A DNA stretch of 56,785 nucleotides from Clostridiaceae bacterium. Its GTDB lineage: Bacteria > Bacillota > Clostridia > Peptostreptococcales > Peptostreptococcaceae. Positions within the stretch are counted from its first letter, which is position 1; each line of letters opens with the position of its first letter. A model generated the notes under the pieces. That model worked only from the letters and a program-made list of their open reading frames with translations, did not search any database and was not told the origin of the DNA. The stretch lies in NCBI GenBank assembly GCA_902362365.1, contig CABIVQ010000016.1, forward strand, positions 1 through 56,785. The letters run 5' to 3'. This document shows, one piece after another, positions 34,331-44,924 of the stretch. Position numbers and translations under genes: made by a program.

Positions 34331-36742
34331 TTATTCTACACCTTTATAATAATGAGCTGATGTCGTTCCTATTTCATCTAAATAATTATATAGTTTAGTT
34401 GCCTTTGAACCCATTCTATAATTGTTATTCAATACCTCAATATGCGCTTCTATTACTTCTTTAACAACTTGTTCACTTTCATGTGTAAAATCTAGTCTAA
34501 ATACATCTATCCCTGATTTATTTACTTCTTCTAAATTATCTAACATACACGTTATATTTGAATTATAAATTGTACTTCTACAGAATACATCTTGAGATAT
34601 TCTAAACATATCTCCTTTAAAATTCTTCAATGCATATATGCTTTGGTTACATTTTGCTGCTCTTTTGTCTTTTTTACAATCTCTAACTAAAACCCCCATA
34701 GGGCAGTATTCCGTTACCATCATAGTTGCAAATCCATATACTACAGCTTCAACTTCTATATCTGTATATTTTAATGTTTCTTTTATTTCATTTAAATTTA
34801 GTTCTTGTGATATACATAATGATGTAGCGCCTTCATTTTTAAAATGATTCATAGTTTCACTGTTAAAAGCATTTAGATAATAATCTATACTTAAATTTTT
34901 TCCTTTAAAATAATCCATCGCCCCTAGCGTTCCAACTTGAACACCTTTTAAATTTAATTTTTTAGTTTTTTCTAAATGCTTGTACTCTTTATTTCTTATT
35001 ATTCTTGGAGATGAGTAAATAACTTTCTTATTATACTTTATTCCCATTTCTAGTGCTTTATCTAACGTTATTATGTCTTCATAATAAACAGAGTCTATAT
35101 CGCACTCTAATGCAGCTTTTAGTTGTTCTAAATTTTTTACCTTTGCTCTTATTTTTTTGCCTATAGTCTTATATGCTATAGTTGGCTTATATGCTATTTT
35201 TTCTGATTTATAGTTTCTATTTTTTATTTTTATTCGTTCTTCATTTAATAGCTCTATACAATCTCTTCTCATTTGATTAAGTATACTTATAGGCAAACTT
35301 ACACCTTCATCAAGTATCGTAGTTATGCTACTTAATTCATAAGGAGTATTTCCTAACTTTTGAATCTGAGATTCTACCTTTTCTTTACTTAAGGCTACCT
35401 TCATTGCTTTTTCTACAACTTTGTCACCTTCAATAGATGCTTTATTTCCTTTTAAATCTATTAGAGTAAGTACTGGTTTTTCATTTAATCTAATAACTAA
35501 CTCAGCATTAATCGGGCTTTTCACTAGTTCCTTATCTTGTTGGAACGTACTTTGGACTCTATCCATTAATTCACTATCTGATGTTTTAAATACTACTTGA
35601 TGTCTTCTAGCTTCTCCAACAAAATCTAGTTCAATTATATCACCTCTGTGAGCTATAGTAGTTATTTCTCCATCTTTTATAATCCTACCTATAGTTCCCC
35701 CACCTAAGTTTATTCCATCACCTTTTTTAAGAGTGTTTTCTAATCTTATTTTCAACCTCTTAGCTCTTTTATTAAAATCTAAAACTTTACCTATATATAA
35801 ACCTTGGTTATTAGGTATTTCAGAATTCATTACATCTTTTCCTACTTCTCCTAAGATTAGACCTTTTGTGAACTTTCTGTTAAATATAGTATATAAATCA
35901 CTTATCGTTTCATCTGATACATTTATCTTATTCTTTTTTAAATAATTATCAACAGTTTTTCTATAACTACTAATTACAGTTGCAACATATTCAGGTCTTT
36001 TCATTCTTCCTTCTATTTTTAAAGAATGTACTCCTGCATCTATTACTTTATCTATTTCCTCTATAGTATTTAAATCTCTAGGACTTAGTAAATAATCTCC
36101 ATTGCTATTTATTATTTCTCCTGTGTGTATATCTATAAGTTCATATTTTTGTCTACACGGTTGTGCACATCTACCTCTATTACCTGATCTATTTCCTATC
36201 ATACTACTCATTAAACATTGGCCTGAATAACATACACATAATGCTCCATGAACAAATACTTCTATATCAACATTTGTGTTATCACAAATATATTTTATTT
36301 CTTCTACATTTAATTCTCTAGCTAATACAACTCTATCAAAACCTGCATTTTCAAGATATTTTACATCTTCTATAGAATGAGCTACCATTTGAGTACTAGC
36401 ATGAAGTTCAAAATCTGGTAATAATCTTTTAATTAACTTCGCTATACCTATATCTTGAAGTATTATTGCATCTACATCTATATCGTATAAAAATTTAGCA
36501 TATTCAACAAATTTTTCTATTTCTTCTTGCTTTATTAAAGTATTTGCAGTAACAAAAACTTGTACATCTCTAATATGAGCATATCTTACAGCTTCTTTTA
36601 ATTCTTCTCTATCAAAGTTGTTTGCTGATGCTCTTGCACTAAAATCTTTTCCACCTAAATAAACAGCATTTGCTCCATTTTGAACAGCTGCTTTTAAAGC
36701 TTCAAAAGATCCCACCGGTGCTAGTAATTCTATGTCTTTCAT
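34331..36742 (-). CDS. U32 peptidase-family protein (RlhA/PrtC-like, with DUF3656)
   Basis: The 803-residue protein has an N-terminal U32 domain: IELLAPVGSFEALKAAVQNG, VYLGGKDFSARASANNF, ASTQMVAHS and the cysteine motif in VCYSGQCLMSSMIGNRSGNRG with RCAQPCRQKYEL. A DUF3656-like middle and C-terminal region follow, with further Cys (VTEYCPMGVLVRDCKK). Despite the name, E. coli relatives hydroxylate RNA: RlhA makes 5-hydroxycytidine in 23S rRNA and TrhP modifies tRNA. The Cys set likely holds an iron-sulfur cluster. An rRNA or tRNA hydroxylase is the likely role. The exact target is not readable. Confidence 0.85.
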   Translation of the reverse strand: MKDIELLAPVGSFEALKAAVQNGANAVYLGGKDFSARASANNFDREELKEAVRYAHIRDVQVFVTANTLIKQEEIEKFVEYAKFLYDIDVDAIILQDIGIAKLIKRLLPDFELHASTQMVAHSIEDVKYLENAGFDRVVLARELNVEEIKYICDNTNVDIEVFVHGALCVCYSGQCLMSSMIGNRSGNRGRCAQPCRQKYELIDIHTGEIINSNGDYLLSPRDLNTIEEIDKVIDAGVHSLKIEGRMKRPEYVATVISSYRKTVDNYLKKNKINVSDETISDLYTIFNRKFTKGLILGEVGKDVMNSEIPNNQGLYIGKVLDFNKRAKRLKIRLENTLKKGDGINLGGGTIGRIIKDGEITTIAHRGDIIELDFVGEARRHQVVFKTSDSELMDRVQSTFQQDKELVKSPINAELVIRLNEKPVLTLIDLKGNKASIEGDKVVEKAMKVALSKEKVESQIQKLGNTPYELSSITTILDEGVSLPISILNQMRRDCIELLNEERIKIKNRNYKSEKIAYKPTIAYKTIGKKIRAKVKNLEQLKAALECDIDSVYYEDIITLDKALEMGIKYNKKVIYSSPRIIRNKEYKHLEKTKKLNLKGVQVGTLGAMDYFKGKNLSIDYYLNAFNSETMNHFKNEGATSLCISQELNLNEIKETLKYTDIEVEAVVYGFATMMVTEYCPMGVLVRDCKKDKRAAKCNQSIYALKNFKGDMFRISQDVFCRSTIYNSNITCMLDNLEEVNKSGIDVFRLDFTHESEQVVKEVIEAHIEVLNNNYRMGSKATKLYNYLDEIGTTSAHYYKGVE

Positions 36743-36821
36743 ATTTATCCTCCTTCAAGGAATATTCTTAAGTATTTAGTACAATAAATCTATATACCCA
36801 TTATTTTTAATTTCAAATGTT

Positions 36822-36867
36822 AAAAGGGATGCCTTCTAAATGATTTTAGTCATTTTGAGACACCCCC
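36822..36867 (-). terminator. Terminator after zapA
   Basis: On the minus strand GGGTGTCTCAAAATGA pairs with TCATTTAGAAGGCATCCC with a few mismatches, then TTTT. It follows the zapA stop closely and separates the pheS-pheT-zapA unit from the U32 gene. Confidence 0.6.
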
Positions 36868-36878
36868 CTAATTATTAA

Positions 36879-37508
36879 CTATCTTGTAGCTCTCAGGTAT
36901 TTAACCTCATTTTCTAGCTCAGTGTACTTTAACTGTATTTTATAAGCCTTATTTTGGAATTCTGATGATAAACTCTCAGCAATCTTAGCTCTTTCTTCTG
37001 CAGCTTTAAGTAATTCTTCTAAATCATCTATTTCTGATTTATAACTTTCAACTTCTGATTTCGAACCTACTGTAGACATACTTAAGTTATTTATTTCAGC
37101 TTCTTTAGATTCTAACTCCTTACTTTTCTCTTCAAGTAATTTGTTCAATTCATCAATCTTAGACTTAGCTTCAGATATCTCTTTATCTCTACTATCTAAT
37201 TGAAGCTGTAATTTTTTTATTTCTAACTTAAGACCTTCATCTGTTTGATCTACTTTTCGCCTTAATTCATCATTTTCTTTAGCTAAATCACTACTATAAT
37301 CATCACATTCAAATAATTGATCTGTGATATTTATAGCAGTTACAATCCCAGCCATAACTGTGCTTAATTTAGGGTTACTTTCTATAACCTTTGTCATTTC
37401 TTGATCAACGTAGTTAGCTACTTTAATCATTTCATGGGCAGGTTTATCTCCGACCATTGGATATTCCGCACCCTGAATTTTTACTGTTACCTTGTTAACA
37501 TTGTTCAC
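36879..37508 (-). CDS. zapA: Cell division protein ZapA
   Basis: The 209-residue protein starts with GTG at 37508 after GGGGGG. Residues 1-90 form the ZapA domain (VTVKIQGAEYPMVGDKPAHEMIKVANYVDQ, given here in parts as VTVKIQGAEYPMVGD and IKVANYVDQEM). Residues 90-205 are a long coiled coil rich in Glu, Lys and Leu, much longer than in E. coli ZapA (109 residues), as is usual in Clostridia. It bundles FtsZ filaments at the division site. It follows pheT by 24 bases, the same order as in other Firmicutes. Confidence 0.85.
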   Translation of the reverse strand: MNNVNKVTVKIQGAEYPMVGDKPAHEMIKVANYVDQEMTKVIESNPKLSTVMAGIVTAINITDQLFECDDYSSDLAKENDELRRKVDQTDEGLKLEIKKLQLQLDSRDKEISEAKSKIDELNKLLEEKSKELESKEAEINNLSMSTVGSKSEVESYKSEIDDLEELLKAAEERAKIAESLSSEFQNKAYKIQLKYTELENEVKYLRATR

Positions 37509-37532
37509 ACTAATCCCCCCTATACAGATGAG

Positions 37533-39923
37533 TTAGTTTGATCTTAAATTTGCATTTAAATTTTCTGCTAATTCTTTTAATATTACGTCATGCACTTTAG
37601 CCACATCTTCATCTGTTAATGTTTTTTCTTTACTTCTATAAGTTATAGAATACGCTATAGACTTATGACCTTCCTCTATTTGTGCACCTTTATATACGTC
37701 AAATAATTTATAATCTTCCACAAGACCTGCTCCATTAGCCCTTATTATATCTTCTATATCTTTTACATACACTTCATCTCTAACTATTAAAGCTATATCT
37801 CTTGAAGTAGATGGGAACTTTGGTAATGGACTATAAACTATATTAGTACTTGAGTTTTCAAACATTATATCAAGGTCTAATTCTGCTATATAAACTCTTT
37901 GACCTAAACCGTAGTTTTCTATTACATCTGGATGTAATTCTCCAAATGTACCCACGTACATTCCATTATACTCTATTTTAGCACATCTTCCTGGATGGAA
38001 TGTTGAGTTATTTTTTTCTGGTATTATTTCATAATTTTCAAATCCAACATTTTTAGCTATTGTTTCTATTGCACCTTTTAATGCGAAGAAATCTACTTCT
38101 TTACCATACATTCCTATACATATATGGTTATGCTCTTGAGGTAATCCATTTTGTGGTGTAAATGTATGCCCACATTCAAATGCATATGCTCTATCTACTT
38201 TACGAGATATATTTGTATATAATACATCTAGCATACTCGGCATCATCGTAGTTCTCATTACTGAAGTTTCTTCACCTAATGGATTTATAAGAGTTACAAA
38301 GTTTCTCTTTGGATCATTTTCTGGAAGTTGTATCTTATCAACCCCTCTTGGGCTTACAAATGAATATGTTAATATTTCATTTAATCCAATAGAAGTTGCA
38401 GTATTTTTTACGCTATCCATGAATTTTTGCTTTGATGTTTTTACTCCAGCAGTTGCATTTCCTTCTAATTGAGCTGAAGGTATATTTTCAAATCCATATA
38501 TTCTAGCTATTTCTTCGAATACATCCGCTTCTTGTTCCATATCTAATCTAAAGCTTGGAACTTCTATCTCTAATTTCTCACTAGAAACTAAGTTACACTT
38601 AAATTCTAATGATTCTAATATTCCAACAAATTGATCCATAGGCACATCTACACCTAATAATTTATTTATTCTTTGTGGATTAACAACTAATATTTTAGTT
38701 TCTGGCTTAGTTGGATATACATCAACTATTCCTTTATCAACAGTTCCGCAACCTAACATTTCTATTAATTGAGCAGCTCTATTTACAGCTTCTTCAGCAA
38801 GATTTGTATCTATACCTTTTTCGTATCTTCCTGATGCTTCTGTTCTAAGGCCTAACTTCTTAGAAGTTGCTCTTATGTTCTCTTGCTTAAAGCTTGCACC
38901 TTCTAATAAAACTTCTGTAGTATTATCATCTATTTCAGAATTAAGTCCACCCATAACACCCGCTAGTGCTAAAGATTTTTCACCATCAGTTATAACTAAC
39001 ATATCTTTATCTAAAGTTCTTTCAACCTCATCTAAAGTAGTGAATTTTTCTCCTTCCCTAGCATTTTTAACAACTATTTTGCCAGTAGTTAATTTGCTTA
39101 AGTCAAATGCATGAAGAGGTTGCCCAAGCTCTAACATTACATAGTTAGTTATATCTACTATATTACTTATTGGTCTAACACCTGCTTCTATAAGCTTTCT
39201 TTGCATCCAGTATGGAGATGGACCTATTTTTACATTTTTAACTGTTCTTGCACAGTATCTTTTACAAAGATCTTCATTTTCTATTTTTATATCGAAGTTT
39301 ATATCTTCTCCTTCTTCTTTAACATTTATTTCTGGGTATTTTAACTCAGAATTTATAGTTACTGCTGCTTCTCTAGCTATACCTATCATAGATCTACAGT
39401 CTGGTCTATTTGATGTTAGCTCGAACTCAATTAAAGCATCATTTATTCCCATAACTTCTTTTACATCTTTTCCTAATTCATAAGAATCTTCGTGATCTAA
39501 TATGTATATTCCATTTTTTTTATGTTCAGCTATAAAATGTTCATCTATTCCTAGCTCTTCAGCAGAGCACATCATACCTTCTGAAAGCTCTCCTCTTAAT
39601 TTACCTTTTTTAATTTTTATTCCGCCAGGTAATTTAGCTCCGATTCTTGCGACTGGTATATAGTCTCCTACAGATACATTTTTCGCTCCAGTTACTATTT
39701 GTATAACTTCAGTTCCTACATCAACTTTAGTTACTATTAGCTTATCAGCATTTGGATGACTAGTTATTTCTAATATTTTACCGACAACAACATTTTCTAT
39801 TTCTTCTCCATAGAAATCTACTTTTTCCACTTTAGTTCCTGTCATAGTCATTCTATCAGCAAACTCTTTAGTGTCCATATCTATATCAACATAATCTCTA
39901 AGCCATTTTAAAGATACTAACAT
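37533..39923 (-). CDS. pheT: Phenylalanyl-tRNA synthetase beta subunit
   Basis: The 796-residue beta chain has the expected order: N-terminal tRNA-binding OB fold (ITSHPNADKLIVTKVDVG), B3/B4 editing domain (FELTSNRPDCRSMIGIARE), B5 domain (IARIYGFENIPS), inactive class II core and C-terminal FDX-ACB domain (PKFPSTSRDIALIVRDEV). It is cotranscribed with pheS behind a Phe T-box. Ribosome site GGAGG precedes the ATG. Confidence 0.97.
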   Translation of the reverse strand: MLVSLKWLRDYVDIDMDTKEFADRMTMTGTKVEKVDFYGEEIENVVVGKILEITSHPNADKLIVTKVDVGTEVIQIVTGAKNVSVGDYIPVARIGAKLPGGIKIKKGKLRGELSEGMMCSAEELGIDEHFIAEHKKNGIYILDHEDSYELGKDVKEVMGINDALIEFELTSNRPDCRSMIGIAREAAVTINSELKYPEINVKEEGEDINFDIKIENEDLCKRYCARTVKNVKIGPSPYWMQRKLIEAGVRPISNIVDITNYVMLELGQPLHAFDLSKLTTGKIVVKNAREGEKFTTLDEVERTLDKDMLVITDGEKSLALAGVMGGLNSEIDDNTTEVLLEGASFKQENIRATSKKLGLRTEASGRYEKGIDTNLAEEAVNRAAQLIEMLGCGTVDKGIVDVYPTKPETKILVVNPQRINKLLGVDVPMDQFVGILESLEFKCNLVSSEKLEIEVPSFRLDMEQEADVFEEIARIYGFENIPSAQLEGNATAGVKTSKQKFMDSVKNTATSIGLNEILTYSFVSPRGVDKIQLPENDPKRNFVTLINPLGEETSVMRTTMMPSMLDVLYTNISRKVDRAYAFECGHTFTPQNGLPQEHNHICIGMYGKEVDFFALKGAIETIAKNVGFENYEIIPEKNNSTFHPGRCAKIEYNGMYVGTFGELHPDVIENYGLGQRVYIAELDLDIMFENSSTNIVYSPLPKFPSTSRDIALIVRDEVYVKDIEDIIRANGAGLVEDYKLFDVYKGAQIEEGHKSIAYSITYRSKEKTLTDEDVAKVHDVILKELAENLNANLRSN

Positions 39924-39939
39924 ATTACTTACCTCCTAA

Positions 39940-40959
39940 TTAAAATTGATTTAAAAATCTCATATCATTTTCGAATAATAGTCTTATATCATCTATCTCG
40001 TATTTAAGCATACCTATTCTCTCTACACCCATACCGAATGCAAATCCACTGTATACCTCTGGATCTATTCCACAGTTTCTAAGTACATTTGGATGAACCA
40101 TACCTGCACCTAATATTTCTATCCATCCTTCTTGCTTACACATTGCACAACCTTCACCACCACACTTAAAGCAAGTAACATCAACTTCTGCACTTGGCTC
40201 TGTGAATGGGAAGTTATGAGGTCTAAACTTAGTTTTAGTCTCTTCTCCAAATAGTTTCTTAACAAAGTTATCTAAAGTTCCTTTAAGTTGTGCCATTGTA
40301 ACATCCTTACCAACAACTAATCCTTCTATTTGATGGAACATTGGCGAATGTGTAGCATCTGGAGAGTCGAATCTGAAACATCTACCTGGAGATATTACTT
40401 TTATTGGTAATTCTTGACTCTTCATAGTTCTAACTTGAACTGGAGACGTTTGAGTTCTAAGTAATAATTCACTGTTTATGTAAAAAGTATCACTCATATC
40501 TCTTGATGGATGGTCTTTTGGAGCATTTAATGCATCAAAGTTATTTTCTATAGTTTCAACTTCTGGACCTTCTGCTATTGAGAAACCAAGACCCATGAAT
40601 ATTTCTGAAACTTCATCTATTATTTGACTTATCGGATGCTTTTTACCTACTGTAAATATTTTACCTGGCATAGTAACATCTATAACTTCACTTGCTAATT
40701 GTTTTTCTTTTTCTATAGCTTTTATTTCTTCTTTTTTAGTGTTTATTCCACCTTCGATTGCTTCTCTTACAACATTCGCAACCTTACCTATAACTGGTCT
40801 TTCTTCTGCTGATAATTTACCCATTTCTTTCATAATAGCAGTCAACTGACCTTTTTTCCCTGAGTATTTTACTCTTAAGCTTTCTAGTTCTTCTATAGTA
40901 GAAGCTTCTTGTATTTCACCTAAAGCGATATCTTTTAGATTAAGTAATTTTTCTTGCAC
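39940..40959 (-). CDS. pheS: Phenylalanyl-tRNA synthetase alpha subunit
   Basis: The 339-residue catalytic chain starts with GTG at 40959 after AAAGGG. It has an N-terminal coiled coil and the class II core with motif 2 ([19 protein letters not shown]) and motif 3 ([14 protein letters not shown]). A zinc-like [17 protein letters not shown] insert precedes motif 3, as in many bacterial PheS. It is the first gene after the T-box leader. Confidence 0.97.
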   Translation of the reverse strand: MQEKLLNLKDIALGEIQEASTIEELESLRVKYSGKKGQLTAIMKEMGKLSAEERPVIGKVANVVREAIEGGINTKKEEIKAIEKEKQLASEVIDVTMPGKIFTVGKKHPISQIIDEVSEIFMGLGFSIAEGPEVETIENNFDALNAPKDHPSRDMSDTFYINSELLLRTQTSPVQVRTMKSQELPIKVISPGRCFRFDSPDATHSPMFHQIEGLVVGKDVTMAQLKGTLDNFVKKLFGEETKTKFRPHNFPFTEPSAEVDVTCFKCGGEGCAMCKQEGWIEILGAGMVHPNVLRNCGIDPEVYSGFAFGMGVERIGMLKYEIDDIRLLFENDMRFLNQF

Positions 40960-41044
40960 TATTTATCACCCTTTCATTATTGTTATAAGTGTTAATAATT
41001 ATAATTCTTCTAAAAAATATATAATTTATAATCATTTTTTGTAT

Positions 41045-41290
41045 TAAAAAAACCTTTCATCCCTATCTAGGGACGAAAGGTTATAATTTCGCGGTACCAC
41101 CCTAGTAGCATAGGAATAAAATATTCACTAAGCCACCTCGTATAAACTTAACGCGTTTTAACGTCAAAGCCTACTGTTAATTTCAGCCTTAATACTCCAG
41201 AGTGAACTTCTTTTAAATACTTAGAAAGTACTTACAGCCAAGGTACTTCTCTCTATACTAAGTTAATTTAAAATACTTTTCTCTTTCAAT
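41045..41290 (-). ncRNA. T-box leader (phenylalanine) of pheST
   Basis: On the minus strand the leader has a stem I region with the AGAGAG start and a GAAG-TTC-ACTC-TGGAG specifier stretch. The conserved T-box AGGGTGGTACCGCG lies at 41090-41103 and a terminator (AACCTTTCGTCCC / GGGATGAAAGGTT plus T7) at 41045-41075. The TTC at 41204-41206 is the Phe codon, at the same offset from TGGAG as the ACT in the thrS leader. Uncharged tRNA-Phe should stabilise the antiterminator and raise pheST expression. With it, the 401-base gap between pheS and the methyltransferase gene is filled. Confidence 0.93.
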
Positions 41291-41326
41291 GTATTTAAAT
41301 TATATTTATTATTGTCATGATATAAT

Positions 41327-41356
41327 ATTATAACATATCCATCTATATGCTTACAA
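41327..41356 (-). promoter_or_regulatory. Promoter of the pheST T-box leader
   Basis: TTGTAA (41351-41356) and TATAAT (41327-41332) with an 18-base spacer on the minus strand, directly after the stop of the methyltransferase gene. Transcription would start near 41320, just before the T-box stem I. Confidence 0.5.
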
Positions 41357-41360
41357 TATT

Positions 41361-42158
41361 CTATACTAAAGATTTCTTTATCTCATACATTAATATAGCA
41401 GAACTAATTGCAGCATTTAAAGATTCAGCGTTTCCATATATAGGTATCTTAACTAACGTGTCTGATCCTTTTATAAGTTCATCATTTACTCCGTTTGCTT
41501 CATTCCCTATAATTAAAGCTACTTTATCTTTGTAATTAACAGTATTATAATAATTATCTGTATTTAAATAGCTAGATACAATTTCAAATCCTTTTTCTTT
41601 AAGTACTCTAAGAGTATCGTCTTGAGTTGATTGTATTATATTCATATCAAATATAGATCCCATAGTTGAGCGTATAACCTTTGGATTATATATATCTACA
41701 CATCCTTTTAAGTTTATTATGGCATCTACGCCTGCCGCATCAGCAGTTCTAATTATAGTACCCATATTCCCAGGATCTTGTATCCTATCTAAAATTAATA
41801 CAAATTTATGTGAATCATTTATATTATTATCTATATCTCTATTTTTAAAACCTATAACAGCTAAAATTCCTTGAGTATTTTCTGTATCCACTAGTTCTTT
41901 AAAAATCTTATTTGTAGTTTTATATATTTTTATATCTTTTTCCTTAAGTACCTTAATGAAATCTAAATGTTCTTTTTTATTCTCAAAATCTTCATTTATA
42001 AATACATAATCTAAATTTGCTTCACATTCTATAGCTAAAGTTAATATTCTATATCCCTCTATTATAAACTTACCTTCTTTTGTTCTACCTTTAGTTTTTA
42101 ATAATGATTTTGTATATTTAATCTTTTCATTATCTTTACTACTTATCATTATAGACAT
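41361..42158 (-). CDS. SpoU/TrmH-family RNA 2'-O-methyltransferase
   Basis: The 265-residue protein has the N-terminal substrate-binding domain (GKFIIEGYRILTLA) and the SPOUT knot motifs VLILDRIQDPGNMGTIIRTADAAG, given as DRIQDPGNMGTIIRT, LIIGNEANGV and IPIYGNAESLNAAISSAI. This fits the RlmB/TrmH-like branch that methylates ribose in rRNA or tRNA; the target is not readable. It starts 2 bases after the ktrA stop, and AGGAGA of ktrA's end is its ribosome site. Confidence 0.9.
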   Translation of the reverse strand: MSIMISSKDNEKIKYTKSLLKTKGRTKEGKFIIEGYRILTLAIECEANLDYVFINEDFENKKEHLDFIKVLKEKDIKIYKTTNKIFKELVDTENTQGILAVIGFKNRDIDNNINDSHKFVLILDRIQDPGNMGTIIRTADAAGVDAIINLKGCVDIYNPKVIRSTMGSIFDMNIIQSTQDDTLRVLKEKGFEIVSSYLNTDNYYNTVNYKDKVALIIGNEANGVNDELIKGSDTLVKIPIYGNAESLNAAISSAILMYEIKKSLV

Positions 42159-42160
42159 TA

Positions 42161-42832
42161 CTACTTTCTCCTAATTAAATCCTTATTTTCTGAAGCTATT
42201 GCACTTATGCTATTATTTTGACCAATTACTACTAAAATACTACCTGCTTTAAGCTCTTCTTGAGGAGATGGAGTTACATTTATACTTTTCCCTGTTTTTA
42301 TTGCAAGAACAGTTATCTCGTATTTGGCTCTTAAATCTAATTCTATTAATGTTTTTCCAACCCATTTATTAGGTGTAACTATCTCAACTATTGAGTATTC
42401 TGGGTCTAATTCTATATGATCTAATATATTATCTGAAACTAAGTTGTGAGCAACCCTTACTCCCATATCTCTTTCAGGGAATACAACTCTGTCCGCTCCA
42501 ATTTTGTAAAGAACTTTCGCTTGTAATTCATCCTTTGCTTTGCATACGATATGAGGAACTCCCATTTCTTTAGCTATAAGTGTTGCCATTATGGATGCTC
42601 TAATATCTGATCCGATAGCAACTATTGCTACATCAAAGTTGCCTAATCCTAATGATCTTAAGGCAACTTCATCAGTTACATCTACTATAGCTGCATGAGT
42701 AACCTTATCTGATATATTTTGAATTATTTCTTCACCTTTATCTATAGCCATAACTTGATGACCTAAAAGATGCATTGTAGTGGCTACTGATGCGCCAAAT
42801 CTTCCACAGCCAATAACTATATATTGTTTCAT
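42161..42832 (-). CDS. ktrA: Potassium channel regulatory subunit KtrA/TrkA
   Basis: The 223-residue protein has an RCK_N Rossmann domain (YIVIGCGRFGASVATTMHLLG) and an RCK_C domain (residues about 140-215, with IGQNNSISAIASENKD). A single RCK pair is the KtrA form; E. coli TrkA has two. It gates the KtrB channel in response to nucleotides, and the RCK_C domain can bind c-di-AMP in Firmicutes. It lies directly after ktrB. Confidence 0.92.
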   Translation of the reverse strand: MKQYIVIGCGRFGASVATTMHLLGHQVMAIDKGEEIIQNISDKVTHAAIVDVTDEVALRSLGLGNFDVAIVAIGSDIRASIMATLIAKEMGVPHIVCKAKDELQAKVLYKIGADRVVFPERDMGVRVAHNLVSDNILDHIELDPEYSIVEIVTPNKWVGKTLIELDLRAKYEITVLAIKTGKSINVTPSPQEELKAGSILVVIGQNNSISAIASENKDLIRRK

Positions 42833-42858
42833 AATATTTACCTCTCAATATGTATAAT

Positions 42859-44235
42859 TTATCCTACTATTATCTTTCCTTCTGGGTACCTAACTGGAGG
42901 TTTTTTCCTAGCTCCTTTTGAAAGTAATGCAACAAATATAGTTAGAGATCCAACTCTTCCTATAAACATAGCTATCATTACTACAACCTTCCCCATTGTT
43001 GTTAAACTTGGACTTCCTCCTATACTTAAACCTACAGTAGCAATTGCTGATACTATTTCAAATCCACATTCAACTAAAGTAAATCCTTCATCTGTAAGTG
43101 ATAATGCCAAAGTTCCAAAAACCACAAGTGCTGTAGCTATAAAAAATATACCTATAGCCTTAGTAATAGTTGCACCACTAATTCTTCTCTCACACACTTC
43201 TATATCACCTTTACCAGAAATGAAGCTTCTTACGGTTATCACTAAAGATGCTAGTGTTGTCGTCTTTATACCTCCACCTGTAGATGCTGGCGATGCTCCA
43301 ATAAACATAAGTATCATCATTATGAATAAACTACTTTCTTTTATTAAAGTTAAATCTATTGTATTAAATCCAGCAGTTCTAGTTGTTACCGATTGGAAGA
43401 AAGCTGCAAGTAATTTTCCTGGTAAACTTAATGTACCTAATGTTTTTGGATTATTAAACTCTACCACAAATATAAATATACTACCTATTCCTATAAGAAT
43501 AGCTGTTGTAAAGATTACAACTTTTGAATGCATATTTAATCTAGATGCTTTCTTTGTTCTTATTACATCTAACATTACAGGGAATCCTATCCCTCCTAAT
43601 ATTATAAGTGCTGATATAGTCATTACAATCATGAAATTATCTACATAGGATGTCAATGATGTAAATGGCCCACTTACAGAACCCATCAAATCAAATCCTG
43701 CGTTACAAAATGCCGATATTGCATGGAATATACTATACCATACACCTCTTCCTAGCCCAAATTGAGGAATAAAAGTAAAAGATAATAAAATCGCTCCAAT
43801 TCCTTCTATAAGAAATGTTATTAAAATTACATATCTAGTTAGTCTTACCATACCAGATAAGTCTTTTTGATTTAAAGATTCTTGAATTAAAAGCCTTTCC
43901 CTTAAATTAATTTTTTTCTTAGTTAAAAGCGCGAACATAGTTGCTATAGTCATAAATCCTAGTCCACCAATTTGTATTAATGTTATAATTACTACTTGAC
44001 CAAATATACTCCAATATGTAGCTGTATCTACAACAATTAATCCCGTAACGCATACCGCAGATGTTGCAGTAAATAAAGCATCTAATAATCCAATACTTTC
44101 TCCACTTTTAGTCGCTATTGGAAGGTTCAGTAATAATGCTCCCAGTAAGACTACAGATGCAAATCCTATAACCATTACCTTTGCTGGATCCATACTATTT
44201 AAGTAATTAATAATCTTCTTCAATACTGACTTCAA
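42859..44235 (-). CDS. ktrB: Potassium channel membrane subunit KtrB/TrkH
   Basis: The 458-residue membrane protein has about 8-10 hydrophobic spans in the four-fold M-P-M layout of the Trk/Ktr family, with selectivity-like loops TSAVCVTGLIVVD, HAISAFCNAGFDLMG and SPASTGGGIKTTTL. It starts with TTG at 44235, placed 8 bases after AGGAGG. It imports K+, with Na+ or the membrane potential as drive. Transcribed first, followed by ktrA and the methyltransferase gene. Confidence 0.93.
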   Translation of the reverse strand: MKSVLKKIINYLNSMDPAKVMVIGFASVVLLGALLLNLPIATKSGESIGLLDALFTATSAVCVTGLIVVDTATYWSIFGQVVIITLIQIGGLGFMTIATMFALLTKKKINLRERLLIQESLNQKDLSGMVRLTRYVILITFLIEGIGAILLSFTFIPQFGLGRGVWYSIFHAISAFCNAGFDLMGSVSGPFTSLTSYVDNFMIVMTISALIILGGIGFPVMLDVIRTKKASRLNMHSKVVIFTTAILIGIGSIFIFVVEFNNPKTLGTLSLPGKLLAAFFQSVTTRTAGFNTIDLTLIKESSLFIMMILMFIGASPASTGGGIKTTTLASLVITVRSFISGKGDIEVCERRISGATITKAIGIFFIATALVVFGTLALSLTDEGFTLVECGFEIVSAIATVGLSIGGSPSLTTMGKVVVMIAMFIGRVGSLTIFVALLSKGARKKPPVRYPEGKIIVG

Positions 44236-44461
44236 TTTTTAGACCTCCTTGTATATGTACGCCTTTATAGCCATTATTTTATTATATTCAAAATTTTAAT
44301 TAAAAACAATAATAGAAGGATTTGATTTCATAACACTTAAATTCCTTATATATATTATACACATTTCTTTGCAATAATCTTTATTTTAATATAAAAAATC
44401 AAATATATATAGTAATATAAATTTCTTTTTATATAACATATAATTATTTATTTTTCTATAT

Positions 44462-44498
44462 AAAAAACAGTGAACTGAATATCAGTTCACTGTTTTTT
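44462..44498 (-). terminator. Terminator after rplT
   Basis: A perfect 17-base-per-arm palindrome AAAAAACAGTGAACTGA with a short loop follows the rplT stop by 11 bases. The T-tract is present on both strands. Confidence 0.9.
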
Positions 44499-44508
44499 TA
44501 TCGTATAA

Positions 44509-44865
44509 TTAAGCTAATTTTGATTTAGCAACTTCTACTAATTGAGCGAATCCTTGAGGATCTTGTATAGCCATTTCAGATAACATCTTTCTGTTAACTT
44601 CAACACCTGCTAATTTTAACCCGTTCATGAATCTTGAGTAAGATAATCCGTGCATTCTAGTTGCAGCGTTTATTCTTTGTATCCAAAGTTTTCTGAAGTC
44701 TCTCTTCTTTAACTTTCTACCTATATATGCGTTCTTTAATGCTTTCATTACGAAAGTATTTGCTGGTCTATATAATTTGCTTCTAGATCCTATGAATCCT
44801 TTTGCAAGTTTTAATACTTTTTTATGCTTTTTACGAGCGTTCATAGCTTTTTTAACTCTTGCCAT
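44509..44865 (-). CDS. rplT: 50S ribosomal protein L20
   Basis: The 118-residue basic protein has the family marks [52 protein letters not shown] and [15 protein letters not shown]. It binds 23S rRNA and, in Firmicutes, represses its own operon at the leader RNA. Preceded by GGAGG. Confidence 0.98.
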   Translation of the reverse strand: MARVKKAMNARKKHKKVLKLAKGFIGSRSKLYRPANTFVMKALKNAYIGRKLKKRDFRKLWIQRINAATRMHGLSYSRFMNGLKLAGVEVNRKMLSEMAIQDPQGFAQLVEVAKSKLA

Positions 44866-44924
44866 CGTTGTGACCTCCTTTAATAATCTTTAATGTTTAT
44901 CTATTTTTTGTCTTATGTTTAATC

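Noticed and set aside
42824..43648. Long plus-strand ORF of 274 codons opposite ktrB
   Set aside because: It is the antisense shadow of the membrane protein gene: it has no ribosome site, and ktrB is complete and clearly coding on the other strand.
44236..44461. c-di-AMP riboswitch ahead of ktrB
   Set aside because: The gap is AT-rich without the conserved stems of the ydaO class.
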